Source of the DNA: an uncultured Collinsella sp.
GTDB lineage: Bacteria; Actinomycetota; Coriobacteriia; Coriobacteriales; Coriobacteriaceae
Direction of reading: 5' to 3'
Assembly: GCA_902494765.1 (NCBI GenBank)
Contig: CABUUK010000004.1
Location: 1-62,212 of the forward strand
Length of the DNA stretch: 62,212 nucleotides
The position numbers and the translations under genes are program-made. Below, piece after piece: positions 13,348-21,763 of the stretch. The notes beneath the pieces are model-generated. The model did no database searches and was not told the origin of the DNA. It saw only the letters and a program-made list of their open reading frames with translations. Position 1 is the stretch's first letter. Every line of letters starts with the position of its first letter.

Positions 13348-13614
13348 TTAGCCGCGGTCGCGGTTGCCACGAGAGGAAACCACGGGGACGGTGTACGGCA
13401 GGAGAGCCATCTCGCGGGCGCGCTTGATGGCGTTGGCGATGTCATGCTGATGCTGCGTGCAAGCGCCAGTGACGCGACGGGGCTTGATCTTGCCACGGTC
13501 GGTCATGTACTTACGGAGAAGCTGAGTGTCCTTATAGTCGATGAACTCAGTGTTCTCCTTGCAGAACTGGCAGTACTTACGACGCGGCTGACGTGCAGAA
13601 AAATCATTAGCCAT
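13348..13614 (-). CDS. rpsR: 30S ribosomal protein S18
   Basis: S18 pairs with S6 on the 30S platform. The start MANDFSARQPRRKYCQFCKE is chosen at 13614 because it matches the family N-terminus and AAAGG lies upstream. CxxC is present (YCQFCKENTEFIDYKD), followed by the core DTQLLRKYMTDRGKI and KPRRVTGACTQHQ. The length is 88 residues. It lies between ssb and rplI in the usual order. Confidence 0.97.
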   Translation of the reverse strand: MANDFSARQPRRKYCQFCKENTEFIDYKDTQLLRKYMTDRGKIKPRRVTGACTQHQHDIANAIKRAREMALLPYTVPVVSSRGNRDRG

Positions 13615-13686
13615 GTCAAAATACCTTTCATTTGGCAACTTCGGCGAACCGAAGCCGCCTCTCACTCAAAAATAGGTGAACAACCC

Positions 13687-14139
13687 TTAGAACGGGATGT
13701 CCTCATCGTAGACGTCGACCGCGGGCGGCGTAGCCACCGGCGCGGCAGGACGTGCTGCGGGCGCGGGAGCTGCGGGGGCGTAACCGCCCTGATCGTAGCC
13801 ACCCTGGCCACCACGGGAGCTCATAAACTCGATCTCATCGACGATGACCTCAAGCTTGCTCCGGCGCTGGCCGTCGCGCTCCCAAGAGCTGTAGCGCAGC
13901 TTGCCCTCGATCGCGACCTTGTTTCCCTTTGCCAGGAAACGGCTCACGGCCTCGGCGCGGGTGCCGAACATGGTGCAGTCGACAAAGTTGGGATAGTCCT
14001 CCCACTCGCCAGTCTGCGCGTTGCGGCGACGATCGTTCACGGCAACGCCAAAGGACAGAACCTGGGTTCCGCCGGCGGTGGCGCGCAGCTCGGGATCGCG
14101 GGTGAGGTTACCGGTGATGTTCACTCGATTGATGCTCAT
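13687..14139 (-). CDS. ssb: Single-stranded DNA-binding protein
   Basis: SSB coats single-stranded DNA during replication and repair. It has the OB-fold start MSINRVNITGNLTRDPELR with LSFGVAVNDRRRN. A Gly/Ala/Pro-rich linker follows, then the acidic protein-interaction tip DEDIPF. At 150 residues it is typical. It sits between rpsF and rpsR, the common bacterial arrangement. Confidence 0.97.
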   Translation of the reverse strand: MSINRVNITGNLTRDPELRATAGGTQVLSFGVAVNDRRRNAQTGEWEDYPNFVDCTMFGTRAEAVSRFLAKGNKVAIEGKLRYSSWERDGQRRSKLEVIVDEIEFMSSRGGQGGYDQGGYAPAAPAPAARPAAPVATPPAVDVYDEDIPF

Positions 14140-14187
14140 AACTCACTACTTCCTCTTGGGGCACAAGCCCAGTCCAAAACGACAGTC

Positions 14188-14481
14188 TTACTCCTGGTCG
14201 TCGCGACGGACGATCATGTGGCGGACCACAGCGTCGGTGATGCGCAGGACGCGATCAAGCTCGGCGATCTGGGTAGGATCTGCGTGGAAGTTGATGAGGG
14301 TGTAGTCACCATCGGTGAGGTCGTTGATCTCGTAGGCGAGCTTGCGCTTGCCCCACTCGTCAACGGAGTCGACCTTGCCAGCGCCCTCAGCGATCGTGGT
14401 ATCGATACGCTTCATAACAGCGAGACGAGTCTCGGGGTCGAGCGACGGGTCAACAAAGAACAGCAGTTCATAAGCCTTCAT
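14188..14481 (-). CDS. rpsF: 30S ribosomal protein S6
   Basis: S6 has the start MKAYELLFFVDPSLDPETR and the conserved WGKRKLAYEIND and YTLINFHADP segments, giving 97 residues. The start at 14481 is set by GGAGGTGACAAT directly upstream. It is the first gene of rpsF-ssb-rpsR-rplI and has a good promoter about 75-100 bases upstream. Confidence 0.97.
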   Translation of the reverse strand: MKAYELLFFVDPSLDPETRLAVMKRIDTTIAEGAGKVDSVDEWGKRKLAYEINDLTDGDYTLINFHADPTQIAELDRVLRITDAVVRHMIVRRDDQE

Positions 14482-14508
14482 ATTGTCACCTCCTCTGGGC
14501 AAATGTGG

Positions 14509-14535
14509 CTTCAGGTCGTGAAGGTGCGCCTGAAG
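14509..14535 (-). promoter_or_regulatory. Leader hairpin of rpsF, possible S6:S18 binding site
   Basis: On the minus strand CTTCAGG and CCTGAAG form a 7-bp stem around a 13-base loop, within the roughly 70-base leader of rpsF. Many rpsF leaders carry an RNA element bound by S6:S18 for feedback control. The position fits, but I could not match its conserved bases with certainty. Confidence 0.35.
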
Positions 14536-14552
14536 CAGGAAAAGACTTGGTA

Positions 14553-14581
14553 ATAATATCTTTCAACCTCCTAGGCTGCAA
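14553..14581 (-). promoter_or_regulatory. Promoter of the rpsF operon
   Basis: On the minus strand TTGCAG and TATTAT are separated by exactly 17 bases, placing transcription start some 60-70 bases before the rpsF ATG. Confidence 0.7.
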
Positions 14582-14941
14582 GAATATGCAGCTACAACCT
14601 CATGACCTCCACATATGCCCATACTCGCACGGTGTTTCATGCGCATTCCAACCAAATGCTGACCAAAAGCTTGACGGATCTGTGGACAAGATACGGTGCC
14701 GTGAGGACAAGCTGAGCCAAGTCGCAGGTCAACGGGCGCATGGTTGTGGTCGCAAAATGCATACCAGTGGCCCACAGCACCACCCAAAGATTTTTAAATT
14801 CATTGCCAAATCGCTTATAAATACCCCTTTTGAACAATTGAGTTGATCAACTACGCTGGTCGGAAGCCGTTTTTTGGCATCTCAAACCCCGCTGCAACGC
14901 CAAACGCGGCCAAGCGTTTTAAAAAATGCCAACTTTTCTGT
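14582..14941. other. Intergenic stretch, no gene recognised
   Basis: Between the rpsF promoter and the tRNA-Ser promoter I see no convincing gene. A 113-codon plus-strand frame at 14505-14846 has no ribosome site and overlaps the rpsF promoter. The stretch becomes AT-rich near 14790-14840. Confidence 0.5.
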
Positions 14942-14969
14942 TTGCACTTTGCGATTCCTCGTGTATACT
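14942..14969 (+). promoter_or_regulatory. Promoter of tRNA-Ser(GGA)
   Basis: TTGCAC and TATACT are 16 bases apart; the -10 box lies 17 bases before the tRNA 5' end. Confidence 0.75.
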
Positions 14970-14985
14970 GACTTTCGCATTTAAC

Positions 14986-15076
14986 GGAGAGTTGTCCGAG
15001 TGGCCGAAGGAGCACGATTGGAAATCGTGTAGGCGTCAAAAGCGTCTCCAGGGTTCAAATCCCTGACTCTCCGCCA
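14986..15076 (+). tRNA. tRNA-Ser (anticodon GGA)
   Basis: A 91-base class II tRNA. It has acceptor GGAGAGU paired with ACUCUCC, anticodon loop AUUGGAAAU, a long variable arm (GCGUC...AGCGUC), T-arm GGGUUCAAAUCCC and an encoded CCA. Confidence 0.96.
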
Positions 15077-15085
15077 GTTAATTCC

Positions 15086-15115
15086 AAAGCAGGCCTTCGA
15101 GTCTGCTTTGTTTTT
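15086..15115 (+). terminator. Terminator between the two tRNA-Ser genes
   Basis: AAAGCAG and CTGCTTT form a stem, followed by GTTTTT. Confidence 0.88.
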
Positions 15116-15124
15116 ACCCCACGC

Positions 15125-15215
15125 GGAGGGGTGGCAGAGTGGTTGAATGCGGCGGTCTCGAAAACCGTTTGGCCTGTATAAGGTCACGAGGGTTCGAATC
15201 CCTCCTCCTCCGCCA
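15125..15215 (+). tRNA. tRNA-Ser (anticodon CGA)
   Basis: A 91-base class II tRNA with acceptor GGAGGGG/CUCCUCC, anticodon loop UCUCGAAAA, a variable arm and encoded CCA. Bases 15191-15214 of its 3' end recur in inverted orientation at 15279-15302. Confidence 0.96.
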
Positions 15216-15226
15216 TTTTGGTTGAG

Positions 15227-15255
15227 AAAGCTCCCAGATCGGGGGCTTTTTTCTT
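15227..15255 (+). terminator. Terminator of tRNA-Ser(CGA)
   Basis: AAAGCTCCC pairs with GGGGGCTTT (one G:T), followed by TTTCTTTT. Confidence 0.88.
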
Positions 15256-15278
15256 TTAAGTCCCTTACAAGCAAATAC

Positions 15279-15423
15279 GGCGGAGGAGGAGGGATTCGAA
15301 CCCGCCAGGGCGCAAAGCGTAAAGAAAACGCGCCAGTGGCGCGTTTTTAGCGCAGCGCGGTCGGCGTAAGCCGACCGGATAAATTTTGAGCAAAGCTCAA
15401 AATTTGGACATCCCTCCTATTCG
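15279..15423. repeat. tRNA-tail hairpin element beside tRNA-Ser(CGA)
   Basis: The left end (15279-15302) is an exact 24-base reverse complement of the 3' end of the adjacent tRNA-Ser(CGA). Three perfect hairpins follow. 15325-15347 has stem AAAACGCGCC with loop AGT. 15359-15376 has stem GGTCGGC with loop GTAA. 15381-15405 has stem AAATTTTGAGC with loop AAA. The right end (from about 15410) is ATCCCTCCTATTC, a degraded direct copy of the tRNA tail. The ends therefore form an inverted repeat (AGGAGGGAT/ATCCCTCCT). Related elements lie beside tRNA-Gly and tRNA-Lys. Confidence 0.8.
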
Positions 15424-15583
15424 ACCACGCCCCCATCGCGTTCAGCATCAACCCGGATCCCCAAACATGGAACCTATGACCGTACCCAGTCCCGACCGTT
15501 TGCCGAGCAATAGGGTCGCAATCGGCGCCGAACATGTACTATGTACGGGCATTGTCTAAACCCGTAACTCAAAGGACCCCATC

Positions 15584-16273
15584 TTGCCCGTTGCCGCCGC
15601 TATGATCGTTACCGCACACGCCTCGGATGCCATGGTTGCCATCCCGTTTTGGCTCGAGATGTTCGCCGTCGTCGCGGCATCGATCTCGGGCGTGTTGGTC
15701 GCACGCGAGCACAAACTCGACCTGGTGGGCGCCGTCGCGCTCGCCGTGGTCTGTGGACTGGGCGGCGGTCTTTTGCGCGATATGACGCTGCAGGTGGGCA
15801 ACGTCTACATCCTCAACCAACCGATGGCGCTCCCGCTCTCCATCGCCACCGCGGCCATCATCTACATCTTCCCGGCAATCGTCGACAAGCCCGAAAAGCT
15901 CATTCCCCTGCTCGATATCATCTCGGTGGGTATTTATGCGGCAACCGGCGCAGACAAGGCGCTGGTCTACGGCTTTGCGCCGGCGGTGTGCATCATGATG
16001 GGCTTTTTTACCGCGGTGGGCGGCGGCATGCTGCGAGATGGTTTTATGGGTGTGGTGCCGGGTATCTTCCAGCGCACCAACTTCTATGCCATCGCGGCCA
16101 TCGCCGGATCGGCAAGCTATGTTTGCCTTGTCATGAGCGGCTTGGTCAGCAATGTCGTCGCACTGGTCGTTTGCGTCGTGGTGACCATGGGACTACGCTG
16201 GCTGTCGCTGCGCTTTGATATCAAAAGCCCCACCGAGGATGACATCGCACGCTTTTTGCATCGCAAAAAGTAG
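15584..16273 (+). CDS. UPF0126 family membrane protein (TRIC-like channel fold)
   Basis: This 229-residue protein has about seven hydrophobic segments in two similar halves. Each half carries the family motif: GLGGGLLRDM near 65 and AVGGGMLRDGF near 150. The UPF0126/YadS family resembles trimeric intracellular cation channels; the actual ion or substrate is unknown. The TTG at 15584 is chosen because AAAGGA lies 8 bases upstream; an ATG at 15602 has no ribosome site. It appears to be a single-gene unit. Confidence 0.85.
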   Translation: MPVAAAMIVTAHASDAMVAIPFWLEMFAVVAASISGVLVAREHKLDLVGAVALAVVCGLGGGLLRDMTLQVGNVYILNQPMALPLSIATAAIIYIFPAIVDKPEKLIPLLDIISVGIYAATGADKALVYGFAPAVCIMMGFFTAVGGGMLRDGFMGVVPGIFQRTNFYAIAAIAGSASYVCLVMSGLVSNVVALVVCVVVTMGLRWLSLRFDIKSPTEDDIARFLHRKK

Positions 16274-16379
16274 GTAGCGCGGGCTCATCCTTCGAAATGC
16301 AACCGAGAAGTTCTTTTAGAGCGCCCACGCGTTGGGTACCCTGTTAGGTATATGCCGAGTATCTAACGAAGGATTCACT

Positions 16380-17525
16380 ATGCCCTGCAATCAACTCCCG
16401 TTGACCCAGCGCCGTAAAGCATGGGGCCGCATCACCATCCTATTCGCGCTCATCGCGCTGGCGATCACCGTGCTTCCCACGGCGTCGTTCGCCGGCACGG
16501 ACACCGCAAGAAACGTACTTGCGACCGACAATGACGCCAATCCGTCCGGCGTCGAAGGTGACCTGTACTGGGCAGGTCAGGCCCTCAACTTGGATGATGT
16601 GTCCATCGGCCGCGATATCATCGCCGCGGGCGATACCCTCTCGATCCGTGACTGCACAGTGGGCGGCGCCGTCCGTCTGGCGGCACGCACCATCGACATT
16701 GCCAAGACCACGGTTGATGGCAGCGTGACCGTCGCTGGCCAGCATGTCGTGCTCAATTCCGACAGCACCGCCAACTGTTTCTACGCGATAGGCGAGACGG
16801 TTGCCCTGCGAGGCTCCACCAAGTCGGCAGCGCTTGCGGGCGACACGGTGACCATCGATGGCACCGTCAAGGGCGATGTCGAGGTTTGGGCCGACAAGCT
16901 CATCCTGGGCAAGAACGCCCACATCACCGGCACCGTGAACGCGCACGTCTCCGAGGACCCCGAGCGCGCCGCGGGAGCCGAGGTCGGTGCGCTCAAGATC
17001 GACCGCACCGAGAACGAGGATACTTCCACCGTTAACGATGTCATCGGCGGTATCGTCGCCGCGGCACTCTCGACCTGCTTTGTCGCTCTGCTGCTCGAGC
17101 TCATCTTTCCGCGCGCGACCGCCAGCGCCGCCGGCATGCTCCACCAGCGCTCCATGCCCCTGTGGGTGAGCGGTCTTCTGGGCACGATTGCTATCGTCCC
17201 CGCCGTCCTACTGCTGATTATCTCTATCGCTGGTCTGTCGCTTGCCGGAACCCTCTTGTGCGGCGTTATCGGCATCGCGTTGATGTCGAGTGCCTTTGCG
17301 GGGTGCGCGATCGCCCGCATGGTTGGACACAACCAAAACCGCTACGCCATGGCAGCCGTGGGCGGCGTAATCGCAGGCGCCCTCACGGGGCTTCCCCTCG
17401 TAGGTGACTTCATCAGCGGCGTGGCCTTTGTCTTTATGCTCGGTTACATCATCCAAATCATCTGGCGCAACGCCCGCGTCAAGCCGCAGCAGCCGGCTAA
17501 CACGCCAGGACTCCCCACCGCTTAG
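16380..17525 (+). CDS. Bactofilin-like polymer-forming envelope protein with membrane C-terminus
   Basis: A 381-residue protein with a signal peptide or anchor around residues 18-40 (ending TASFAG). Residues 60-200 are a repetitive beta-helix of the polymer-forming cytoskeletal (bactofilin-like) type: repeated short strands such as VGGAVRLAARTIDIAKTTVDG, GSVTVAG and GDVEVWADKLILGKNAHI. Four or so hydrophobic helices occupy 235-370. The start at ATG 16380 has GAAGGA 8 bases upstream. Bactofilins scaffold envelope processes; this version seems exported and membrane-linked, so its exact role is unknown. Confidence 0.75.
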   Translation: MPCNQLPLTQRRKAWGRITILFALIALAITVLPTASFAGTDTARNVLATDNDANPSGVEGDLYWAGQALNLDDVSIGRDIIAAGDTLSIRDCTVGGAVRLAARTIDIAKTTVDGSVTVAGQHVVLNSDSTANCFYAIGETVALRGSTKSAALAGDTVTIDGTVKGDVEVWADKLILGKNAHITGTVNAHVSEDPERAAGAEVGALKIDRTENEDTSTVNDVIGGIVAAALSTCFVALLLELIFPRATASAAGMLHQRSMPLWVSGLLGTIAIVPAVLLLIISIAGLSLAGTLLCGVIGIALMSSAFAGCAIARMVGHNQNRYAMAAVGGVIAGALTGLPLVGDFISGVAFVFMLGYIIQIIWRNARVKPQQPANTPGLPTA

Positions 17526-17531
17526 CCGCCA

Positions 17532-17566
17532 ACCACCACAAAGGGACCAGGCACCTTTGTGGTGGT
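17532..17566. terminator. Perfect 13-bp hairpin after the bactofilin-like gene
   Basis: ACCACCACAAAGG and CCTTTGTGGTGGT flank a 9-base loop, 6 bases after the stop. There is no T run on either strand, so termination is uncertain. It could equally be a dispersed palindromic repeat. Confidence 0.5.
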
Positions 17567-17591
17567 GCAGACCAGCTCAGTCCCTATGCAC

Positions 17592-17626
17592 AAAAAGGGC
17601 GCCGACCATTACGGTCGACGCCCTTT
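17592..17626. terminator. Bidirectional terminator between convergent genes
   Basis: A 14-bp stem (AAAGGGCGCCGACC with GGTCGACGCCCTTT) has T-rich flanks on both strands. It lies between the bactofilin-like gene and typA, which converge, and serves typA most clearly. Confidence 0.88.
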
Positions 17627-17653
17627 CTTGTTAGACGCTATAAAGTCCAGCGC

Positions 17654-19492
<1,839 letters not shown>

Positions 19493-19609
19493 GTAGTTCC
19501 CCTATCTTCTATCCATATACAAACGGCACGCGTATGCGGCCCGCCCAGCGATACAACGCTCAGCGGGAATATTGAGCCTTTTACCGAAAACTCGTTTATT
19601 TTAGCGATT

Positions 19610-20059
19610 TTAGATGAGAGGGGTTTCCTCACCTGCAGGTTCAGGGTCGCTCCACATAAAACCATCGCCGGCGCCCATGCCCTCATACAGCACATATGCC
19701 GAAAAACCGCTCTCGAGCGTCGTCTCGAAAAAGCTCACGAGCAGGGCGTCATGGTAGCCGCCATCGATCTCGACGCAGCCGGTGTAGCCGATGGCATAGC
19801 GGACGATACGGCCCAGGCCCTCGTCCTTAAGACCCATCTTGTGCTCGGAGATAAAGTTGGTGGCCGCCTCCAGGCACGCCTCTTCGCCGTCCTCGTCGAG
19901 CGCCGCCAGATAACGGTTGGAAGCAGCATCCTCAATTGCCACGACCACGCCAGGGTTTTCACCGGCGGCAAGGTCGTCCAAGAACGCGCCGATCAGATCG
20001 CACACCATGGCGTCGAGCTCGGCGGAGACGTTACCGGCATCCTGCATATCCTGTGCCAT
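19610..20059 (-). CDS. Conserved-looking hypothetical protein
   Basis: I do not recognise this 149-residue, strongly acidic, apparently cytosolic protein. It has no signal peptide or membrane segment. A mid-region has alternating hydrophobic residues (GVVVAIEDAASNRYLAAL, IVRYAIGYTGCVEIDGGYHDALLVSFFE) suggesting an alpha/beta fold. GGAAGG lies 9 bases upstream of the ATG. It is 30 bases downstream of the next gene, probably in one transcript with the 129-residue membrane protein and the DUF151 protein. Confidence 0.75.
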   Translation of the reverse strand: MAQDMQDAGNVSAELDAMVCDLIGAFLDDLAAGENPGVVVAIEDAASNRYLAALDEDGEEACLEAATNFISEHKMGLKDEGLGRIVRYAIGYTGCVEIDGGYHDALLVSFFETTLESGFSAYVLYEGMGAGDGFMWSDPEPAGEETPLI

Positions 20060-20089
20060 CTTTAGACCTTCCCATCGAGTCTGACGTCG

Positions 20090-20479
20090 TTACAGTTCTT
20101 GTGCCTCGGCGGCGATCTTGGCGGCAGCGTCGCGGGTGCGCATCATGTCCGCCGCGCGCTTGTCGAGCACCTTGATCTGACTGGTCAGCATGACTGCATC
20201 GACCACGCCCCAGATCACCAGGCCCGTAGAGATCGAAAACCCAAGCGCACCAACTGTACCACGAAGGCGTGAGCAGATTGCCGCGACAAGGGCGGAGACG
20301 ACAACCATCTTGATAAACGAGCCGCGGCGCTCGCGGAGCGTGCGGGCCTGCGTCACATAGGCAATGCGAGCCGCCTCAGAAGCCTCCGAGCGCATCTGGG
20401 CCTCGCGGGCGATCGCAGCCGCCTCAGCCGACATACCGCCGGCCATCAGCGAACGCTCCGCATCCTGGCCGCCCCGCAT
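20090..20479 (-). CDS. Small membrane protein, function unknown
   Basis: A 129-residue protein with an Ala/Glu/Arg-rich N-terminal helix (about 15-55), two membrane segments (about 57-75 and 80-100), and a charged C-terminal helix ending AAAKIAAEAQEL. The ATG directly follows the stop of the DUF151 gene (TAA ATG) with no clear ribosome site, suggesting translational coupling; an internal ATG at residue 12 or 16 is possible. Confidence 0.7.
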   Translation of the reverse strand: MRGGQDAERSLMAGGMSAEAAAIAREAQMRSEASEAARIAYVTQARTLRERRGSFIKMVVVSALVAAICSRLRGTVGALGFSISTGLVIWGVVDAVMLTSQIKVLDKRAADMMRTRDAAAKIAAEAQEL

Positions 20480-20980
20480 TTAGAAGTCATCGGGCGAGAG
20501 CGTATGGACGAACTCGTCGAACTTCTCGAACTCCTGCTCGTCGTCAACTTCCTCGGTATGGGCAGAAACAGTGCCCAGGCGATTCATGATGTCGTCCTCC
20601 ACAAACATGGGGGCATTGCTGCGCACGGCAAGGGCAATGGCATCACTGGGACGGGCATCGATCTTGCGCTCGTCACCATCGGCCAGCACGACAATCGTCG
20701 CGTAGAACACCGGCGGCTCGGCGCGAACGATCTCGATGCGCTCGAGCTTGGCGCCCAGGGCGCCAACAGTATCGAGCAACAGGTCATGGGTAATCGGGCG
20801 ATCGGCGCGTCCGCTGTCGATGCCGCGGCTGATTGCCGCAGCCTCAAACGAGCCAGTCTGGATGGAGAGGGAGCGCAGAGGCGCGGGGGAATCCGACTTG
20901 CTGCAGCGTTCGCGAAGCACGATAAGCGATGGCACGGGACCGGCGGCCATGACGATGGTCTCTATGTCGACACGAACCAT
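20480..20980 (-). CDS. Bifunctional nuclease family protein (DUF151)
   Basis: A 166-residue member of the DUF151/BFN family, found in bacteria and plants and reported to have nuclease activity. Family features are the start MVRVDIETI, the central GAKLERIEIVRAEPPVFYATIVV segment and the signature DARPSDAIALAVRSNAPMFVEDD. I start at 20980 because GGAGGTGTTCC directly precedes the ATG. It is the first gene of a three-gene minus-strand cluster. The in vivo role is unknown. Confidence 0.88.
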   Translation of the reverse strand: MVRVDIETIVMAAGPVPSLIVLRERCSKSDSPAPLRSLSIQTGSFEAAAISRGIDSGRADRPITHDLLLDTVGALGAKLERIEIVRAEPPVFYATIVVLADGDERKIDARPSDAIALAVRSNAPMFVEDDIMNRLGTVSAHTEEVDDEQEFEKFDEFVHTLSPDDF

Positions 20981-21120
20981 GGAACACCTCCGGTACGTAG
21001 CGGTTAACACGCGGCGGCCCGCCGCGTTGAATAGCTATACTACCCAAACTTTCGCGTAGCACACAAAATCAAAGTAGTTAATTTGGGACAGAGCTTTTTT
21101 GACTACCTTCTGTGGCTAAG

Positions 21121-21156
21121 AAAAAAGCCTCGAGGCAATTGCCCCGAGGCTTTTAA
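21121..21156 (-). terminator. Terminator after the first tRNA-Ile
   Basis: AAGCCTCG-GGC pairs with GCC-CGAGGCTT around AATT. On the minus strand it is followed by TTTTTTC. It ends the tRNA-Ile/Ala transcript; the AAAA/TTTT flanks make it usable in both directions. Confidence 0.85.
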
Positions 21157-21165
21157 CAGTTTTGA

Positions 21166-21242
21166 TGGTGGACCTGACAAGATTCGAACTTGTGACCTCC
21201 CGGTTATCAGCCGGACGCTCTAACCAACTGAGCTACAGGTCC
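21166..21242 (-). tRNA. tRNA-Ile (anticodon GAU), copy 1
   Basis: A 77-base tRNA with acceptor GGACCUG/CAGGUCC, anticodon loop CUGAUAACC, T-arm AAGUUCGAAUCUU and encoded CCA. It is identical in sequence to copy 2 at 21390-21466. Confidence 0.97.
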
Positions 21243-21246
21243 ATCA

Positions 21247-21322
21247 TGGTGGAGGTTAGGGGGATCGAACCCCTGACCTCAGGCTTGCAAAGCCCGCGCT
21301 CTCCCAGCTGAGCTAAACCCCC
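21247..21322 (-). tRNA. tRNA-Ala (anticodon UGC)
   Basis: A 76-base tRNA with acceptor GGGGGUU/AACCUCC, anticodon loop UUUGCAA, T-arm GGGUUCGAUCCC and encoded CCA. It lies 4 bases upstream of tRNA-Ile copy 1 and is probably co-transcribed with it. Confidence 0.97.
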
Positions 21323-21333
21323 ACGGAGACAGT

Positions 21334-21378
21334 AATAAACACCCCAGCGGCGACTCGGCTCTCGCTGGGGTGTTTATT
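21334..21378 (-). terminator. Perfect 16-bp hairpin between tRNA-Ala and tRNA-Ile copy 2
   Basis: AATAAACACCCCAGCG pairs without mismatch with CGCTGGGGTGTTTATT. TTTATT closes the stem on either strand. It probably terminates tRNA-Ile copy 2. Confidence 0.75.
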
Positions 21379-21389
21379 GCGAAAGAAAG

Positions 21390-21466
21390 TGGTGGACCTG
21401 ACAAGATTCGAACTTGTGACCTCCCGGTTATCAGCCGGACGCTCTAACCAACTGAGCTACAGGTCC
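21390..21466 (-). tRNA. tRNA-Ile (anticodon GAU), copy 2
   Basis: It is base-for-base the same tRNA as 21166-21242, including encoded CCA. The two copies flank tRNA-Ala, suggesting a local duplication. Confidence 0.97.
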
Positions 21467-21513
21467 ATCGCGCAAGGGATATATTAGACGAGTCGTTACG
21501 CGCGCGTCAACAA

Positions 21514-21697
21514 CTTTTTTGAAAATCTTTGGGAGGGATGGTCGCTGGGCTGGCGAGATGGTTTTGGTTTGCTGCTCGGACAGTCCTGCGCAAGACGAAG
21601 GCCACATTAAGTGGCCTTCTTTGCGTGCGGAACTCGCGACAAACCAAAACCATCTCGCCAGCCCAGCGACCATGGGGTCCCAAGGTTTTCAAAAAAG
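21514..21697. repeat. Large inverted repeat with 57-base arms and an internal hairpin
   Basis: Arms 21514-21570 and 21641-21697 are inverted copies. The inner 33 bases of each arm (left 21538-21570, right 21641-21673) are perfect; the outer part (CTTTTTTGAAAA...) has a few mismatches. The 70-base centre contains an AAGGCCAC/GTGGCCTT hairpin at 21598-21618. The outer edge of the right arm is the T run of the gyrA terminator. It fills most of the gap between tRNA-Ile and gyrA and has no coding capacity. It resembles a MITE-like palindromic element. Confidence 0.8.
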
Positions 21698-21723
21698 CGG
21701 TCGGCGCGCAGTGCGCCGACCGC
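21691..21723 (-). terminator. Terminator of the gyrB-gyrA unit
   Basis: GCGGTCGGCGC pairs with GCGCCGACCGC around five bases. On the minus strand it is followed by TTTTTTG, about 40 bases after the gyrA stop. Confidence 0.9.
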
Positions 21724-21763
21724 CGATATATGGGGTCTGATGATTTTTACCAGCTAGGGCCTC

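Noticed and set aside
14505..14846. A 113-codon plus-strand frame in the gap before tRNA-Ser
   Set aside because: No ribosome site, overlaps the rpsF promoter and leader, and no similarity that I recognise.
15216..15583. Prophage or integrative element attachment at the tRNA genes
   Set aside because: No integrase, no phage genes and only 100-250 bases between the tRNA-derived copies; in the Ser and Gly elements the first copy is inverted, unlike an att site.
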